Shown: in pieces, positions 1-9,934 of the stretch
How the letters are laid out: every line of letters begins with the position of its first letter
How positions within the stretch are numbered: the first letter of the stretch is position 1
Assembly (NCBI GenBank): GCA_018613055.1
Contig: JAGGQZ010000017.1
Coordinates: 223,614 to 287,613, forward strand
DNA: 64,000 nt
Source of the DNA: Chryseobacterium sp. ISL-80
Lineage (GTDB): Bacteria > Bacillota > Bacilli > Bacillales > Cytobacillaceae
Reading direction: 5' to 3'
Translations under genes and position numbers: made by a program
Notes under the pieces: model-generated
What the model was told of the DNA's origin: nothing
What the model saw: the letters and a program-made list of their open reading frames with translations, nothing else
Databases searched by the model: none

Positions 1-507
1 AGTAGCGCTCGCACCAATCTGCGCTCCTTCTCTGACCGTGACATTTCCGGTCAAAGTGGCGTTCGGAGAGATATGGACGAAATTCTCAATTTTGCTATCA
101 TGCTCGACAACTGCGCATGTATTAATGATCGTGTGTGCTCCAAGCTGAGCATCCGAGTTTACAACTGCACATGGCATCACGACACTCCCGGGCCCGACAA
201 TAGCATCTGAGCTTATTTGAGCAGTCGGATGAATCAGAGTTGCATAAAACTCTTCGGGAAATCCTAGCTGGTCTACAATTTGCTTTCTAACGGTGTTATT
301 TCCAATAGCAACAACAAATTTCACCTCAGGGAAATCCTCAACAATACTTTTGGAAGCATTCACTGGACCATAAATAATTTGTTCATGGAAAAATTCAGCA
401 TTAAATTTATCATCGAGGCAGCCGACTATTGCTGCATCTCCCATCGCCTTAATGACATCTCGAACTACTTTGCTATGTCCTCCCTGACCGATAATGGCAA
501 TTTTCAT
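1..507 (-). CDS. epsM: NeuD/EpsM-like sugar O-acetyltransferase (C-terminus beyond window)
   Basis: Acetylates a sugar nucleotide or lipid-linked sugar during exopolysaccharide synthesis. The N-terminus has the PglD/NeuD-type nucleotide-binding motif IIGQGGHSKV. It is followed by hexapeptide repeats typical of left-handed beta-helix acyltransferases (SSDAIVGPGSVV, GAHTIINTCAVVEHD, GNVTVREGAQIGA). The ATG overlaps the TGA of the upstream sugar transferase (ATGA), so translation is probably coupled. The gene continues past position 1 of the window. EpsL-EpsM adjacency is as in the Bacillus subtilis eps operon. Confidence 0.88.
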   Translation of the reverse strand, partial: MKIAIIGQGGHSKVVRDVIKAMGDAAIVGCLDDKFNAEFFHEQIIYGPVNASKSIVEDFPEVKFVVAIGNNTVRKQIVDQLGFPEEFYATLIHPTAQISSDAIVGPGSVVMPCAVVNSDAQLGAHTIINTCAVVEHDSKIENFVHISPNATLTGNVTVREGAQIGASAT

Positions 508-1118
508 CCATGCCCCTCTTTTACAATAGATTTCGATCCTTTAAACGGCTCCATTGTCACATTACCAGGCTGTGTGACTCCTTCTGATTGGACTACTTTG
601 GACATTGTCCTCCATAAAATCTTCAAGTCAAGAAGAAAGGAATGATTATGAACGTACCAAACATCTAATTTGAACTTTTCTTCCCAGGATAAGGTGTTTC
701 GGCCGCTGATTTGAGCTAACCCTGTAATTCCGGGTTTAACAAGATGGCGTTTTGCCTGCTCCTGAGAATAAAGAGGAAGATAATCCATCAATAACGGCCT
801 GGGCCCCACCAGACTAAGATCTCCTTTTAATACATTGATCAGCTGCGGCAATTCATCTAGACTGTACTTCCTTAAAAATTGGCCAGCTGGGGTCAAACGG
901 ATTTTGTCTGAAAGTAGCCTTCCGTTTCGGTCTCGCTCATCTGTCATCGTCCTAAACTTATAAAGATAAAAGGGCTTTTCATTTAATCCTGGCCTCTTCT
1001 GTTTAAAAATGACTGGTGTTCCCAGTTTGACTTTTACAAATACAGCAGTGAACAAGATGATGGGTGATAATGCAACAAGGAGTAAAATTGAACAAATTAA
1101 ATCTAAGAGCCTTTTCAT
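504..1118 (-). CDS. epsL: EpsL-like undecaprenyl-phosphate phosphosugar transferase
   Basis: Membrane-anchored bacterial sugar transferase (PglC/WcaJ-type catalytic core) that moves a phosphosugar from a UDP-sugar to undecaprenyl phosphate, usually the first step of repeat-unit assembly. Visible signs are one N-terminal hydrophobic segment (about residues 5-27), the KRPGLNEKPFYLYKFRTM block and the DELPQLINVLKGDLSLVGPRP block. An upstream in-frame TTG at 1136 is possible, but an AGGGG ribosome site lies inside that extension. The ATG at 1118 is therefore the better start, giving about 204 residues. The stop overlaps the start of the downstream acetyltransferase. Confidence 0.92.
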   Translation of the reverse strand: MKRLLDLICSILLLVALSPIILFTAVFVKVKLGTPVIFKQKRPGLNEKPFYLYKFRTMTDERDRNGRLLSDKIRLTPAGQFLRKYSLDELPQLINVLKGDLSLVGPRPLLMDYLPLYSQEQAKRHLVKPGITGLAQISGRNTLSWEEKFKLDVWYVHNHSFLLDLKILWRTMSKVVQSEGVTQPGNVTMEPFKGSKSIVKEGHG

Positions 1119-1145
1119 TTTTGCAACCCCTAGCAATGGTTAAGA

Positions 1146-1292
1146 TTAATGTTTATTCTCTAAAACTAATGTGAGCTTCTCTTGGATTTCTAAGATCAAT
1201 TCTTCGGTATTGATGTCCTCAATTAATTGACCCCTAATATAAATCTCCTGCAGCAATTCCTTGAAGCGTTGTTGTGTTTCCTGTACATTCAT
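1146..1292 (-). CDS. Small 48-aa protein of unknown function in the eps operon
   Basis: Unrecognised small ORF between galE and the epsL-like gene. It begins MNVQETQQRFKELLQEIY and ends LVLENKH. The product is charged, probably helical, and has no cysteine or membrane segment. Support comes from a GAGGA ribosome site 6 nt before the ATG, tight packing between two same-strand operon genes, and the lack of any better ORF in the gap. It could be a structural or regulatory peptide of the polysaccharide pathway, but no function can be assigned. Confidence 0.6.
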   Translation of the reverse strand: MNVQETQQRFKELLQEIYIRGQLIEDINTEELILEIQEKLTLVLENKH

Positions 1293-1307
1293 TGCTTAAT
1301 CCTCTTC

Positions 1308-2393
1308 TCATTCATTTTTTAACATAAAAAAATCCCCACTTTTAGATAAGTGCGGATTGCTAGGTACTGTTTGTGTTAAGTTTTCCTCATATCCGTTCGG
1401 ATTCTTCGATTGCCATCTCCATGAATCTTCACACATTTCTCTTAGATTCTTTTCTGCTGTCCAATATAGTTCTTTTTCCGCTTTCGTTGGATCAGCAAAA
1501 CAGATAGCAGCATCTCCTGTTCTCGGCTCGACAATTTTATATGGAATAGGCACGCCAGCCGAACCTTCAAAAGCTTCTACCATTTCCAGTACACTATATC
1601 CTTTTCCAGTCCCCAGATTATACGAGTCAATTCCATTGCTTGTTGCTACTTTTTCAAGTGCCTTCAAGTGTCCTTTTGCAAGATCAACTACATGAATATA
1701 ATCTCTGACTCCAGTTCCATCAGCTGTTGGGTACTGATTGCCAAAGACACTGAGCTCTGGCAGTTTCCTAACAGCCACTTGAGTGATGAATGGCATTAAA
1801 TTATTGGGAATTCCATTTGGATCCTCTCCAATCATACCGGATTCATGAGCTCCGATTGGGTTGAAATACCTCAATAAGGCGATGCTCCAGTTTTGGTCAG
1901 ATTGATAAAGATCTGTTAATATTTCCTCAATCATTAACTTCGTTCGGCCGTATGGGTTAAGTGCACTTAATGGGAAGTCTTCTGAGATTGGAACTCTATC
2001 CGGCATTCCATAAACTGTCGCCGAGGAACTGAAAACCAGTCTATTCACATCGTATTTCTTCATTATATTTAATAGATTGATTGTACCGGTGATATTATTA
2101 TGGTAATACCTGAGCGGCAATCGAACAGATTCACCAACAGCTTTAAGACCGGCGAAGTGAATGACAGCTTCAATCTCATTTTCAATAAAGACCTTTTCAA
2201 GCTCTTGCTCATTCAATAAATCAACCTGGTAGAACGGAAAGCTCTTTCCGGTAATTTCACTGATTCTGTTTAATGATTCTTTTTTGCTATTCATCAGGTT
2301 ATCGACAACGATTATTTCATAGTCTGCATTTAGTAACTCAACACAAGTATGACTGCCAATATAGCCTGCACCGCCTGTTATTAGAATTGGCAT
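1308..2393 (-). CDS. galE: UDP-glucose 4-epimerase GalE
   Basis: Interconverts UDP-glucose and UDP-galactose (or the GlcNAc/GalNAc pair), supplying precursors for the polysaccharide. It is an extended short-chain dehydrogenase with the NAD-binding GGAGYIGSH at residues 7-15, the SSS block at 122-124 and catalytic Y148-x3-K152. The usual family C-terminus NPNGY is present, but a further tail of about 27 residues (EENLTQTV...MLKNE) follows, making 361 residues against about 330 normally. It lies between a glycosyltransferase and a small ORF in the eps operon. Confidence 0.96.
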   Translation of the reverse strand: MPILITGGAGYIGSHTCVELLNADYEIIVVDNLMNSKKESLNRISEITGKSFPFYQVDLLNEQELEKVFIENEIEAVIHFAGLKAVGESVRLPLRYYHNNITGTINLLNIMKKYDVNRLVFSSSATVYGMPDRVPISEDFPLSALNPYGRTKLMIEEILTDLYQSDQNWSIALLRYFNPIGAHESGMIGEDPNGIPNNLMPFITQVAVRKLPELSVFGNQYPTADGTGVRDYIHVVDLAKGHLKALEKVATSNGIDSYNLGTGKGYSVLEMVEAFEGSAGVPIPYKIVEPRTGDAAICFADPTKAEKELYWTAEKNLREMCEDSWRWQSKNPNGYEENLTQTVPSNPHLSKSGDFFMLKNE

Positions 2394-2407
2394 GGATCCA
2401 CCTCCGT

Positions 2408-3607
2408 TTATGCATCTATTAAGCTGTAAATCTTTTGGACTTCATTTTCATTTCCATAATCCATTGACCTTGTATTTTTGATCAACTCTTCTCTTAAAGT
2501 AGGATTATCAAGTAACTTTTGGAGTCCTTCGACAATTCCTCCGATTTTCATTGGAGTAATAAGTCCATCTACCCCATCTTTTACCTGGCTTTTTGCCGTT
2601 GGAAAGTTAGTAATGACAACTGGTTTTCCAAGTATCTGCGCTTCACGAATGGTTACTGCTTTCCCCTCATATCTTGAAGGCTGGACGTATATATCGCATG
2701 CTTTTATGTAAGGATAAGGATTCATTTTTTTACCGAGAAGGAAAAAATGATTTTCCAGCCCTAACTCAGTTATTAGCTTGCGCAGCTCATTTTCCAGCGG
2801 GCCATATCCTACAATATACCAGGCAATATCATAACCTTTATCGACTAATTGCCTACATGCCCTGATTGCATTGTCAAACCCTTTCGCATGAGAAAGCCGG
2901 CCAACAGACACTATAACGGTTTTGCCTGGTTCTTTTTCGATCTCCTGCGCACTCTGAATTTCAGATTGCTGTCTTACAAAATCCTGAGAAAGAATATTTT
3001 CTATAACCATTGTCTTTTCTTTTAAATGTGGAAACTCATTTAAAAAGGTCTTCGAACATTCTTCAGAAACTGCGACTATTTGGTCTAGATTTCTCCACAT
3101 TTTCATTTCTGTCTTTTTATCTATAAAAATATTGGAATAATCCGTATGGACCCAGCCGACTTTTCTTTTCGCTTTTACTTTTTCCCCGATGAAATGATGC
3201 GGCCATAAGAAACCAATCGCAAGATCATACTCCTTTGATAATTCAGGCAGAAATGGACGTGTAAGCTCCCAGCCATATTGGATCGTTAAATATCCTGGTT
3301 CCTCCACTTTCATTAATTTTCCTTTAATACCGCTTAAATACTTGGCTAATAACCTTGAAACAGCAATAGGATATCGGCCATCTCGGATGATTTGTGAAAT
3401 TGATTTTCTGAATGTACTATAAGCTGGATTCTCCGGGAGCAAGTTAGGTCCTTCAGGCAATAACGAAAGGAACTCTCCTTCATGCTTAAAGAGCATTAGA
3501 TCGACTTCATATTTTTGATAGTCAATGCTGTTCAGCAACCCAATCAGACTTCGTTCTACCCCGCCAATTTCTAAGTCGAATGAGGCAATCAATACCTTCT
3601 TCTTCAT
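2408..3607 (-). CDS. GT4-family glycosyltransferase
   Basis: Cytoplasmic retaining glycosyltransferase with a GT-B fold that adds a sugar to the lipid-linked repeat unit. The N-terminal half starts [21 protein letters not shown]. The C-terminal glycosyl-transferase group 1 domain has [25 protein letters not shown], and the sugar-nucleotide binding block [23 protein letters not shown] with its E-x7-E pattern. Acceptor and donor cannot be read from sequence. One of four GT4 enzymes in this operon. Confidence 0.9.
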   Translation of the reverse strand: MKKKVLIASFDLEIGGVERSLIGLLNSIDYQKYEVDLMLFKHEGEFLSLLPEGPNLLPENPAYSTFRKSISQIIRDGRYPIAVSRLLAKYLSGIKGKLMKVEEPGYLTIQYGWELTRPFLPELSKEYDLAIGFLWPHHFIGEKVKAKRKVGWVHTDYSNIFIDKKTEMKMWRNLDQIVAVSEECSKTFLNEFPHLKEKTMVIENILSQDFVRQQSEIQSAQEIEKEPGKTVIVSVGRLSHAKGFDNAIRACRQLVDKGYDIAWYIVGYGPLENELRKLITELGLENHFFLLGKKMNPYPYIKACDIYVQPSRYEGKAVTIREAQILGKPVVITNFPTAKSQVKDGVDGLITPMKIGGIVEGLQKLLDNPTLREELIKNTRSMDYGNENEVQKIYSLIDA

Positions 3608-3635
3608 TTATCACTCCGCCCAATATAGTAGATTA

Positions 3636-4769
3636 CTAACCAACTCTGTAAAGCTTCATCCATTCCTCAATGTTTTGTTGAATACTAAAACCTTTGTCAG
3701 ACAGCGCTTTAACTAAAGTATCTTTTTCTGGCCTCTGCATATTGATTGCCTTTTCTACTCCTTCTCCCCATTTTTCAGGATTCTCTTCTAGTTTTAAATA
3801 CTTAACCAGGCCAAGCCCCATATCTGTGCTTATTGGAACCGAATCCGACATGATGCATGGAGTTCCACTTATCTGGGCCTCAACTGTTACAATACCGAAG
3901 CCCTCAAAAATAGAAGGGAAAAGAAAAACATCGAAAGCTTTCATAAGTCTAGGAATATCTGACCGTACCCCTAAGAAACGAACATGTTTGGAAAGGCCCA
4001 TATTCTCTGCTTCTTGTTCAATCTTCTCTTTTAATGGACCATCTCCAACCAGCAGAACCACATACCTTTTATCTTTATTAACCAGTTGTTTGAGAACCTT
4101 TAGAATAAAAATCTGGTTTTTAGATTTTGAAAACTTTCCAACATGACCGATGATCTTCGCATCCTGATCGAGACCTAATTCTCTGATCACACTTGTTTTA
4201 GTAATGGTTTCATCGAGATACTGGCTTAAATCAATACCATTTTTCAGGATTGTTACTTGATTCTTATCAACTGCTTGTTGGCCAAATAAAAAAACTCCAG
4301 CCTCCTGGCTGCAGCTGCAATACTGAGTTGCTGAGAATTTAATTAGTGCCTGGAAACCCTTTAGTAAAAGTTTTTGTTTGAAGCTGTCATTCATTGGCCA
4401 ATTATTGCTGTGAGAGTGACAAATCCGATGCGGAATTCCTACAATTTTTGCTGCAAGGGCAGGAAATCCACTTTGATAGTCCGTATGTGAATGAACGGCA
4501 ATATAGAACTTTGAGGACATGACCTCCGCTAGTTTCTTAACATATGAAACCGGTCCAAAGTTTCCCAAACTGGGAACGTTATAAATTTTTCCGCCTAACT
4601 GTCGGATTTCATTATCATAATCTCCTTGGTCAGCCCGATGGACAATAAAATCAAATTGAAGCTTGCTTCTATCCAAGTTTCGATATACATTCATAAGCAA
4701 TGTTTCCGCCCCGCCTCGATCCATCACGCTTACTATATGCAAGACCCTATCGATATGTTTTTCTTCCAC
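3636..4769 (-). CDS. GT4-family glycosyltransferase, EpsF-like
   Basis: Shares the opening VLHIVSVMDRGGAETLLMNVYRN with EpsF-type enzymes and with the paralogue at 6785-7888, indicating duplication within the operon. The C-terminal domain has GHVGKFSKSKNQIFIL, LVGDGPLKEKIE and FPSIFEGFGIVTVEAQISGTP, the GT-B donor site. It probably adds one residue to the exopolysaccharide repeat on the cytoplasmic face. Placed 28 nt upstream of the next gene in the same transcription unit. Confidence 0.9.
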   Translation of the reverse strand: MEEKHIDRVLHIVSVMDRGGAETLLMNVYRNLDRSKLQFDFIVHRADQGDYDNEIRQLGGKIYNVPSLGNFGPVSYVKKLAEVMSSKFYIAVHSHTDYQSGFPALAAKIVGIPHRICHSHSNNWPMNDSFKQKLLLKGFQALIKFSATQYCSCSQEAGVFLFGQQAVDKNQVTILKNGIDLSQYLDETITKTSVIRELGLDQDAKIIGHVGKFSKSKNQIFILKVLKQLVNKDKRYVVLLVGDGPLKEKIEQEAENMGLSKHVRFLGVRSDIPRLMKAFDVFLFPSIFEGFGIVTVEAQISGTPCIMSDSVPISTDMGLGLVKYLKLEENPEKWGEGVEKAINMQRPEKDTLVKALSDKGFSIQQNIEEWMKLYRVG

Positions 4770-4796
4770 TATTTATCCCCCCTATCATCAAGAAAT

Positions 4797-5870
4797 TTAA
4801 AAGTTGATATAGTCGCTCTTATAGAGAATATTTAAACTAATAACACTCTCATAATAGTAATAAAGGAAATAACAGACAATTATACCTAAGTAAACTAACC
4901 GCTGTTCTTTTTCATGAAAGAGCTTTACGATCCACCCTACTAAAATAAGCTGGTATAGTTCAAAATAAATATTAAATCTGGCAAATATCCAATTCTGTGT
5001 TGATACAATCATAAAAACTAAGCCAATAAGTGCCATGTTGACTATGTAGTCACTTTCAGGAAATATATCTCTTAACTTTTCTCTTCCGAAGAATGCAATG
5101 ATAAGAGGAATCCCGAAAACTGCAACACGGATTACATTGGCTCCCCCTTCCTGGAAATCTTTATAATGGCCATATTGTGTATCTTCTAAGCTAGAGAAAA
5201 GGATCGACGAAAACTGATCAAATCCTAACACAATAACAACAGCAATGACCAATAACATTAACGTTGCTCTGGACCAGGCTTTGTACCGAACCAGAAAATA
5301 AATAGGCAGAAGAATGAGTGCACTCTCATGAAAAGTAGAAGCAAATGAGACGATCAAGGCGTAGGCGAAGAAGTTTCCACTTATGATAAACCGTGTGGCC
5401 ATAAAAATAATACCGGCGGTAAGGCTTTGACGAATTCCATTCATTGTAACTAAATATAGTCCGCCTGTGATGTAAACAAACGTGCTTAACTCAAAATGCC
5501 TTGAATACCTCGAAAACACAAAAATAATGAGTATATTTGTAATAATTGCAGCAGTAAAAATCAAAATCTGTGGATCGTCAGAGAATTTTTTCAAAAACAT
5601 TTGAAAGATCCAAAAGCCTATATTCTCTTGATTCCTCACTTGTTCCCATGTAAAATCATTCACTTCAAATGCATGCTTATAAAAGTAAGTATCACCTATG
5701 TTTGAGCGAAGACCTGATACTAGAGCTAGTGATAATAGTGATCCTATAACATATATTTTATGCAATGAAATCGTAGTCATTGAAGCAGTATTAAAAACAG
5801 GTATGGCAAAATACCTTGCCATTAACGAGAAAAAAAAGACAATGAAAAGATTTAACCAAAGAACTTCCAT
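4797..5870 (-). CDS. epsG: EpsG-like polysaccharide polymerase
   Basis: Polytopic membrane protein of the EpsG/Wzy type, thought to polymerise repeat units at the outer face. The 357 residues are mostly hydrophobic (about ten segments). They carry blocks characteristic of EpsG: SGLRSNIGDTYFYKHAF, NGIRQSLTAGIIF and FHESALILLPIYF. It is flanked by glycosyltransferases, as in the B. subtilis eps operon. No other polymerase candidate is present in the cluster. Confidence 0.87.
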   Translation of the reverse strand: MEVLWLNLFIVFFFSLMARYFAIPVFNTASMTTISLHKIYVIGSLLSLALVSGLRSNIGDTYFYKHAFEVNDFTWEQVRNQENIGFWIFQMFLKKFSDDPQILIFTAAIITNILIIFVFSRYSRHFELSTFVYITGGLYLVTMNGIRQSLTAGIIFMATRFIISGNFFAYALIVSFASTFHESALILLPIYFLVRYKAWSRATLMLLVIAVVIVLGFDQFSSILFSSLEDTQYGHYKDFQEGGANVIRVAVFGIPLIIAFFGREKLRDIFPESDYIVNMALIGLVFMIVSTQNWIFARFNIYFELYQLILVGWIVKLFHEKEQRLVYLGIIVCYFLYYYYESVISLNILYKSDYINF

Positions 5871-5886
5871 TTTCTATTCCTTTCAA

Positions 5887-6771
5887 TTAAACCGTTCTTG
5901 TTTTTGTCTTAATAAATACAAACAGTATTATTCCTAAAGGCACGGCTACCGTGGTTATGACCTTGTTTGGTGCTTCTTTAATAAATAGATAATTTTTATC
6001 CAGCAGACAACTGGAAACATAATGGATAGCCTGTCGAAACTTAAACTCGTGATTCGCGAATGGTAATTTCATAAGTTCTTTCCTGTAGAATGCAAACCCT
6101 TTTGGATTTTTTCGGTATTGCCTCAACATATTAAGCGATGAACCATCTTGAAGATATTCTACACAACATAAAACCTCATTCATCAGAAGCATCTCATACT
6201 CCTGGTCCAACATGTGGTACTTGTAAGCTAGCCCAACATATTTTTCATGTTCAAAGATTGGATAAGGAAATCTCTTTGTAAGTTTGGACCTATAAACTAA
6301 CTTTTTATCTCCAGAAACCCCATATTTGTGATACAAGTCAAAAAGCGTGGATGTCATTATCTTACTCGGAAGTTTCGTTCCTATCACTCTTCCATCTGTG
6401 TATGAGTCTAAACCAATAATCCCACTAACCTTTTCACTGCCACGATTCTTCCACATGGTTTTGATCTTTTCAACCGCATCATCAGGCATATAGTCATCTG
6501 AGTCTATACAGACATTTAACTCCGTTTTAATAGACTCATAAGCAGTATTATGTGCTCCATGCATTCCCTGATTCTTTTGCCAGATATACTCAATATCTAT
6601 CAGGTTATCCTTTTTCCATTTATCAACCAATTCCTTTGTGTTATCTGTCGATCCATCATCGATTATCAGCCACATAAAATCTTTGCAGGTTTGGCGTACC
6701 AGACTCTCATAACACTGATGTAAACAATAAGCCCTGTTAAATGTAGGAGTAAACACCGTTAGTAACTTCAT
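5887..6771 (-). CDS. GT2-family glycosyltransferase
   Basis: GT-A fold inverting glycosyltransferase. The N-terminus has TVFTPTFNRAYCLHQCYESL, the nucleotide-binding IIDDGSTDNT block and the metal-binding DSDDYMPDD motif. A hydrophobic stretch near the C-terminus (PLGIILFVFIKT) could tether it to the membrane. Equivalent in role to the EpsE/EpsH/EpsJ glycosyltransferases, but nothing in the sequence supports the dual clutch function known for EpsE. Confidence 0.9.
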   Translation of the reverse strand: MKLLTVFTPTFNRAYCLHQCYESLVRQTCKDFMWLIIDDGSTDNTKELVDKWKKDNLIDIEYIWQKNQGMHGAHNTAYESIKTELNVCIDSDDYMPDDAVEKIKTMWKNRGSEKVSGIIGLDSYTDGRVIGTKLPSKIMTSTLFDLYHKYGVSGDKKLVYRSKLTKRFPYPIFEHEKYVGLAYKYHMLDQEYEMLLMNEVLCCVEYLQDGSSLNMLRQYRKNPKGFAFYRKELMKLPFANHEFKFRQAIHYVSSCLLDKNYLFIKEAPNKVITTVAVPLGIILFVFIKTKTRTV

Positions 6772-6784
6772 CTCGCTTCACCCC

Positions 6785-7888
6785 CTATACCGATAAATAA
6801 AATTCTTCGAGCTTAGAAGCAGTATTTTTTATGTTATATCCCTTTTGTATTATAGGGTCTAGATTTAACTTTCCTCTATTCGTAAAAGATCCTCTTTTTT
6901 TGATTTCCTCAACCCATACCCTTTTATTATTTAATGGAAGAAATTCAACAAGGCCCATTCCCATATCTACTTCTTTAGAGATTTGTTCAGATATGAAACA
7001 AGGTAACTCCGCACCCTGCGCTTCTATTAATGATACTGGCAGCCCTTCATGTAAAGATGGAAATATAAATAAGTCAAGAGCTTGTAATATTCGAGGGATG
7101 TCAGAGCGTACTCCTAAAAATTTGACTTTATTATGAATTTTTAGGTCAAAGGCTTTCTTTTCGATTTCTTCCCTTAATGGCCCATCCCCAATTAGTAATA
7201 AGATAGAATCATTATTACTTTTGCAGTATTCGGCAAACACTTCAATCAGGAATTTATGATTTTTCTGGTAAGCAAACCTTCCAACATGTCCGAATACTAT
7301 TTGATTATCAAGTATTTGCATTTCCGCTCTTACTTCTCTTCTTGTTTGATGAGAGTACTTATACTCTTTAATATCTATTCCATTCTTTAAAATGGAAGCT
7401 GATGTAGATCTTCCATTGAAAAGCCATTCTCCAGCTATCTGAGAACATGCATAATAGTTTGTCGCATTTGGGTTAATTAACTGTCCTATATACCACTTAT
7501 AAAGTTTAGCGGCTAAATTCCCTTCGCTGCTTGTATTATGGCTATGTGAGATTCTTACAGGAATCCTTGCTTTTTTGGCAGCTTGTAGCACCAAACCACT
7601 CATTTTATCAAGATGAGAATGGACAATTTTATAGTCAAGATGGGAATTAAAAAACTCCTCAAGATTTTTTCTATACTTGAAGTGCCCCACATCAGTTATA
7701 TAAGGAATCCTGTATACTATCCCACCCAGTTGCTTTATTTCCTCATCAAACACACCTTCTTTACAGGTTAAAAAATCAAACTGTATTTTTGAGCGATCGA
7801 TATTTCGATACAGATTCATCAGCAGCGTTTCTGCCCCACCACGGTTCATGTTGACGACTACATGTAAAACTCTTAAAGGACTGCCCAC
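6785..7888 (-). CDS. GT4-family glycosyltransferase, EpsF-like paralogue
   Basis: Close relative of the gene at 3636-4769: it opens VLHVVVNMNRGGAETLLMNLYRN and shares GHVGRFAYQKNHKFLIEV, LLIGDGPLREEIE and FPSLHEGLPVSLIEAQGAELP. It is a GT-B retaining glycosyltransferase of exopolysaccharide assembly. Its start overlaps the end of the EpsD-like gene by 16 nt, supporting translational coupling. Confidence 0.9.
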   Translation of the reverse strand: MGSPLRVLHVVVNMNRGGAETLLMNLYRNIDRSKIQFDFLTCKEGVFDEEIKQLGGIVYRIPYITDVGHFKYRKNLEEFFNSHLDYKIVHSHLDKMSGLVLQAAKKARIPVRISHSHNTSSEGNLAAKLYKWYIGQLINPNATNYYACSQIAGEWLFNGRSTSASILKNGIDIKEYKYSHQTRREVRAEMQILDNQIVFGHVGRFAYQKNHKFLIEVFAEYCKSNNDSILLLIGDGPLREEIEKKAFDLKIHNKVKFLGVRSDIPRILQALDLFIFPSLHEGLPVSLIEAQGAELPCFISEQISKEVDMGMGLVEFLPLNNKRVWVEEIKKRGSFTNRGKLNLDPIIQKGYNIKNTASKLEEFYLSV

Positions 7889-9033
7889 TGTGACTCCTCC
7901 GTTTCTGTCATAAGTGGTTTGTAGATTGCACTCTTCTCTTGAAGTATTTTGTTTGTGCTGAATTTGTTGATGATCAGCCTGCGGCCATTTGATCCCATTA
8001 CCGCCCTTTGAGCTGGATCCTTTGCTAACAGCTTCATCTTTTTAGCAAACATCCGTGGGTTAGACTCTTTGATTAACCAGCCTTCTTGCTGGTTTGTAAT
8101 TAGTTCTCGATGTCCTCTGTTTACTGATGCGATTACCGGCAAGCCGCATGACATGGCTTCCATAATATTCACAGGGAGACCTTCTCGAAAACTCGATCCA
8201 ACAGCAACATCAGATATTTGCAGTAACTGTTCAATGTCCTTCCTAAATCCCAAAAAATGAACCTGATCTTCAACAGCTAGTTTTTTTGCCAATTTGCGAC
8301 ACTCCTGCAATGAAGGTCCTTCTCCAGCTAATAACAGCTTAGCTTTTGGAACATCATCTACTATTTGTGCCAGGGCTCGAATTAACAATTGCTGGTTCTT
8401 GTTTTTATTGAATTCCGCCGCGTAAAACATTATAAAATCGCCAACGTTGTAGCCGTAGGCGATTCTTAATTCCTTTTTAAATTCTTTTTCAGCGGGCCTG
8501 AATTTTTCTGTGTTTACTCCAACTCCATGAATATGTTCAATACGGTCTGCCTTGAATTGATGCTGTTTTGCTCTGTGGAAATCCTCTTCATTAATGGTAA
8601 TCAGGCAGTCGGTATACCTTGCCAGCCATTTTTCAATAGGATAATAGATTACCCAGTTTAATGCTGGTGAACCTTTACAGAAATGAAAACCATGAGCTGT
8701 GTAAAATACTTTCGTTCCTTTTTCTCGCACTGCCCTGGATGCAAGTCTGGCCAGAACTCCGCCAACTGGTGTATGGCTATGAATGATTTGATAGTCATTT
8801 TGGTCGATGATTGATTTTAATTGTTGATATGCCTTCATATTTTGCAGGCTGAATGGCGACCTTTGTATTGGCAAATCATATTTTTTATCGACAAAAGGGA
8901 GTTCCATATCACCTTTAGCAGCAACGTGTACCTCCCAACCTTGCTCTTTGAACCATTTCATGTAAGGCAAATGGAAAGCATTAAAATGGTAATCAACCGT
9001 AGCACATAATAAAATTCTCTTTTTCAAAGCCAT
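7873..9033 (-). CDS. epsD: EpsD-like glycosyltransferase
   Basis: GT4 glycosyltransferase strongly resembling EpsD: CATVDYHFNAFHLPYMKWF is followed by GWEVHVAAKGD. The C-terminal domain has EFNKNKNQQLLIRAL, LLLAGEGPSLQEC and SSFREGLPVNIMEAMSCGLPVIA. An in-frame TTG at 9060 would lengthen the protein, but the ATG at 9033 lies 5 nt after the galU stop and matches the family N-terminus (MALKKRILL), so it is preferred. Exact donor and acceptor unknown. Confidence 0.9.
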   Translation of the reverse strand: MALKKRILLCATVDYHFNAFHLPYMKWFKEQGWEVHVAAKGDMELPFVDKKYDLPIQRSPFSLQNMKAYQQLKSIIDQNDYQIIHSHTPVGGVLARLASRAVREKGTKVFYTAHGFHFCKGSPALNWVIYYPIEKWLARYTDCLITINEEDFHRAKQHQFKADRIEHIHGVGVNTEKFRPAEKEFKKELRIAYGYNVGDFIMFYAAEFNKNKNQQLLIRALAQIVDDVPKAKLLLAGEGPSLQECRKLAKKLAVEDQVHFLGFRKDIEQLLQISDVAVGSSFREGLPVNIMEAMSCGLPVIASVNRGHRELITNQQEGWLIKESNPRMFAKKMKLLAKDPAQRAVMGSNGRRLIINKFSTNKILQEKSAIYKPLMTETEESQWAVL

Positions 9034-9037
9034 AATC

Positions 9038-9922
9038 TTAACTCTGCCTTGCTTTTTCAAGATTTAAAATCGAAGAAAAGTAATCTAGCAAATCTGAGCG
9101 CAGATCATCGCGCTGCAAGGCGAAATCAATCGTCGTTTTAATAAAGCCCATTTTTTCACCAACATCATATCTGGTGCCTTCAAAATCGTACGCATAAACC
9201 GCTTCATATTCATTCAAACCGGCGATCGCATCCGTTAGTTGTATTTCTCCACCAGCACCCGGTTCCTGCTGATCCAGAATATCAAAAATCCTTGGATTCA
9301 GAATATAGCGGCCCATGATTGCCAGATTTGATGGAGCCTCTTCAATCGCTGGTTTCTCTACTAAACCGCTGACACTGTAAAATCGGTCACCAATACAGTT
9401 TCCATCTACAATCCCATATCTTGATACTTCAGTTGGGTTCACTTTTTGCACTCCAAGGATCGAAGCATTATATCTTTCATACTGTTCCATCATTTGTTGG
9501 AGGCAAGGTTTTTCCGCCTGGACAATATCATCACCTAAGAGAACTGCAAAAGGCTCATTCCCGATAAATTTCCGAGCACACCAGATCGCATGGCCAAGCC
9601 CTTTTGGTTCTTTTTGGCGAATGTAATGGATATCAACGAGTTTTGAAGACTTTTGGACCTCAGTTAGTAACTCGAATTTCCCTTTTTCTAATAGGTTTTG
9701 TTCTAATTCAAAGGAGTGATCAAAATGGTCTTCAATCGCTCTTTTCCCTTTGCCAGTAACAATGATAATATCCTCAATTCCTGACTCTATCGCTTCTTCA
9801 ACGATATATTGAATAGTTGGTTTATCAACAATCGGGAGCATTTCTTTTGGCATCGCTTTTGTTGCCGGTAAGAACCTTGTTCCCAGGCCAGCAGCTGGGA
9901 TAATCGCTTTTTTTACTTTCAT
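9038..9922 (-). CDS. galU: UTP-glucose-1-phosphate uridylyltransferase GalU/GtaB
   Basis: Makes UDP-glucose from UTP and glucose-1-phosphate. The N-terminus [33 protein letters not shown] is the diagnostic nucleotidyltransferase signature, and [21 protein letters not shown] and [12 protein letters not shown] are also present. At 294 residues it has normal length. With GalE in the same operon it secures UDP-glucose and UDP-galactose for polymer synthesis. B. subtilis keeps gtaB elsewhere, so the location inside eps is a lineage feature. Confidence 0.96.
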   Translation of the reverse strand: MKVKKAIIPAAGLGTRFLPATKAMPKEMLPIVDKPTIQYIVEEAIESGIEDIIIVTGKGKRAIEDHFDHSFELEQNLLEKGKFELLTEVQKSSKLVDIHYIRQKEPKGLGHAIWCARKFIGNEPFAVLLGDDIVQAEKPCLQQMMEQYERYNASILGVQKVNPTEVSRYGIVDGNCIGDRFYSVSGLVEKPAIEEAPSNLAIMGRYILNPRIFDILDQQEPGAGGEIQLTDAIAGLNEYEAVYAYDFEGTRYDVGEKMGFIKTTIDFALQRDDLRSDLLDYFSSILNLEKARQS

Positions 9923-9934
9923 CTACTTCCACCC

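Noticed and set aside
280-645. 121-aa plus-strand ORF at the window start
   Set aside because: Antisense to the acetyltransferase and sugar transferase genes, both with clear family motifs.
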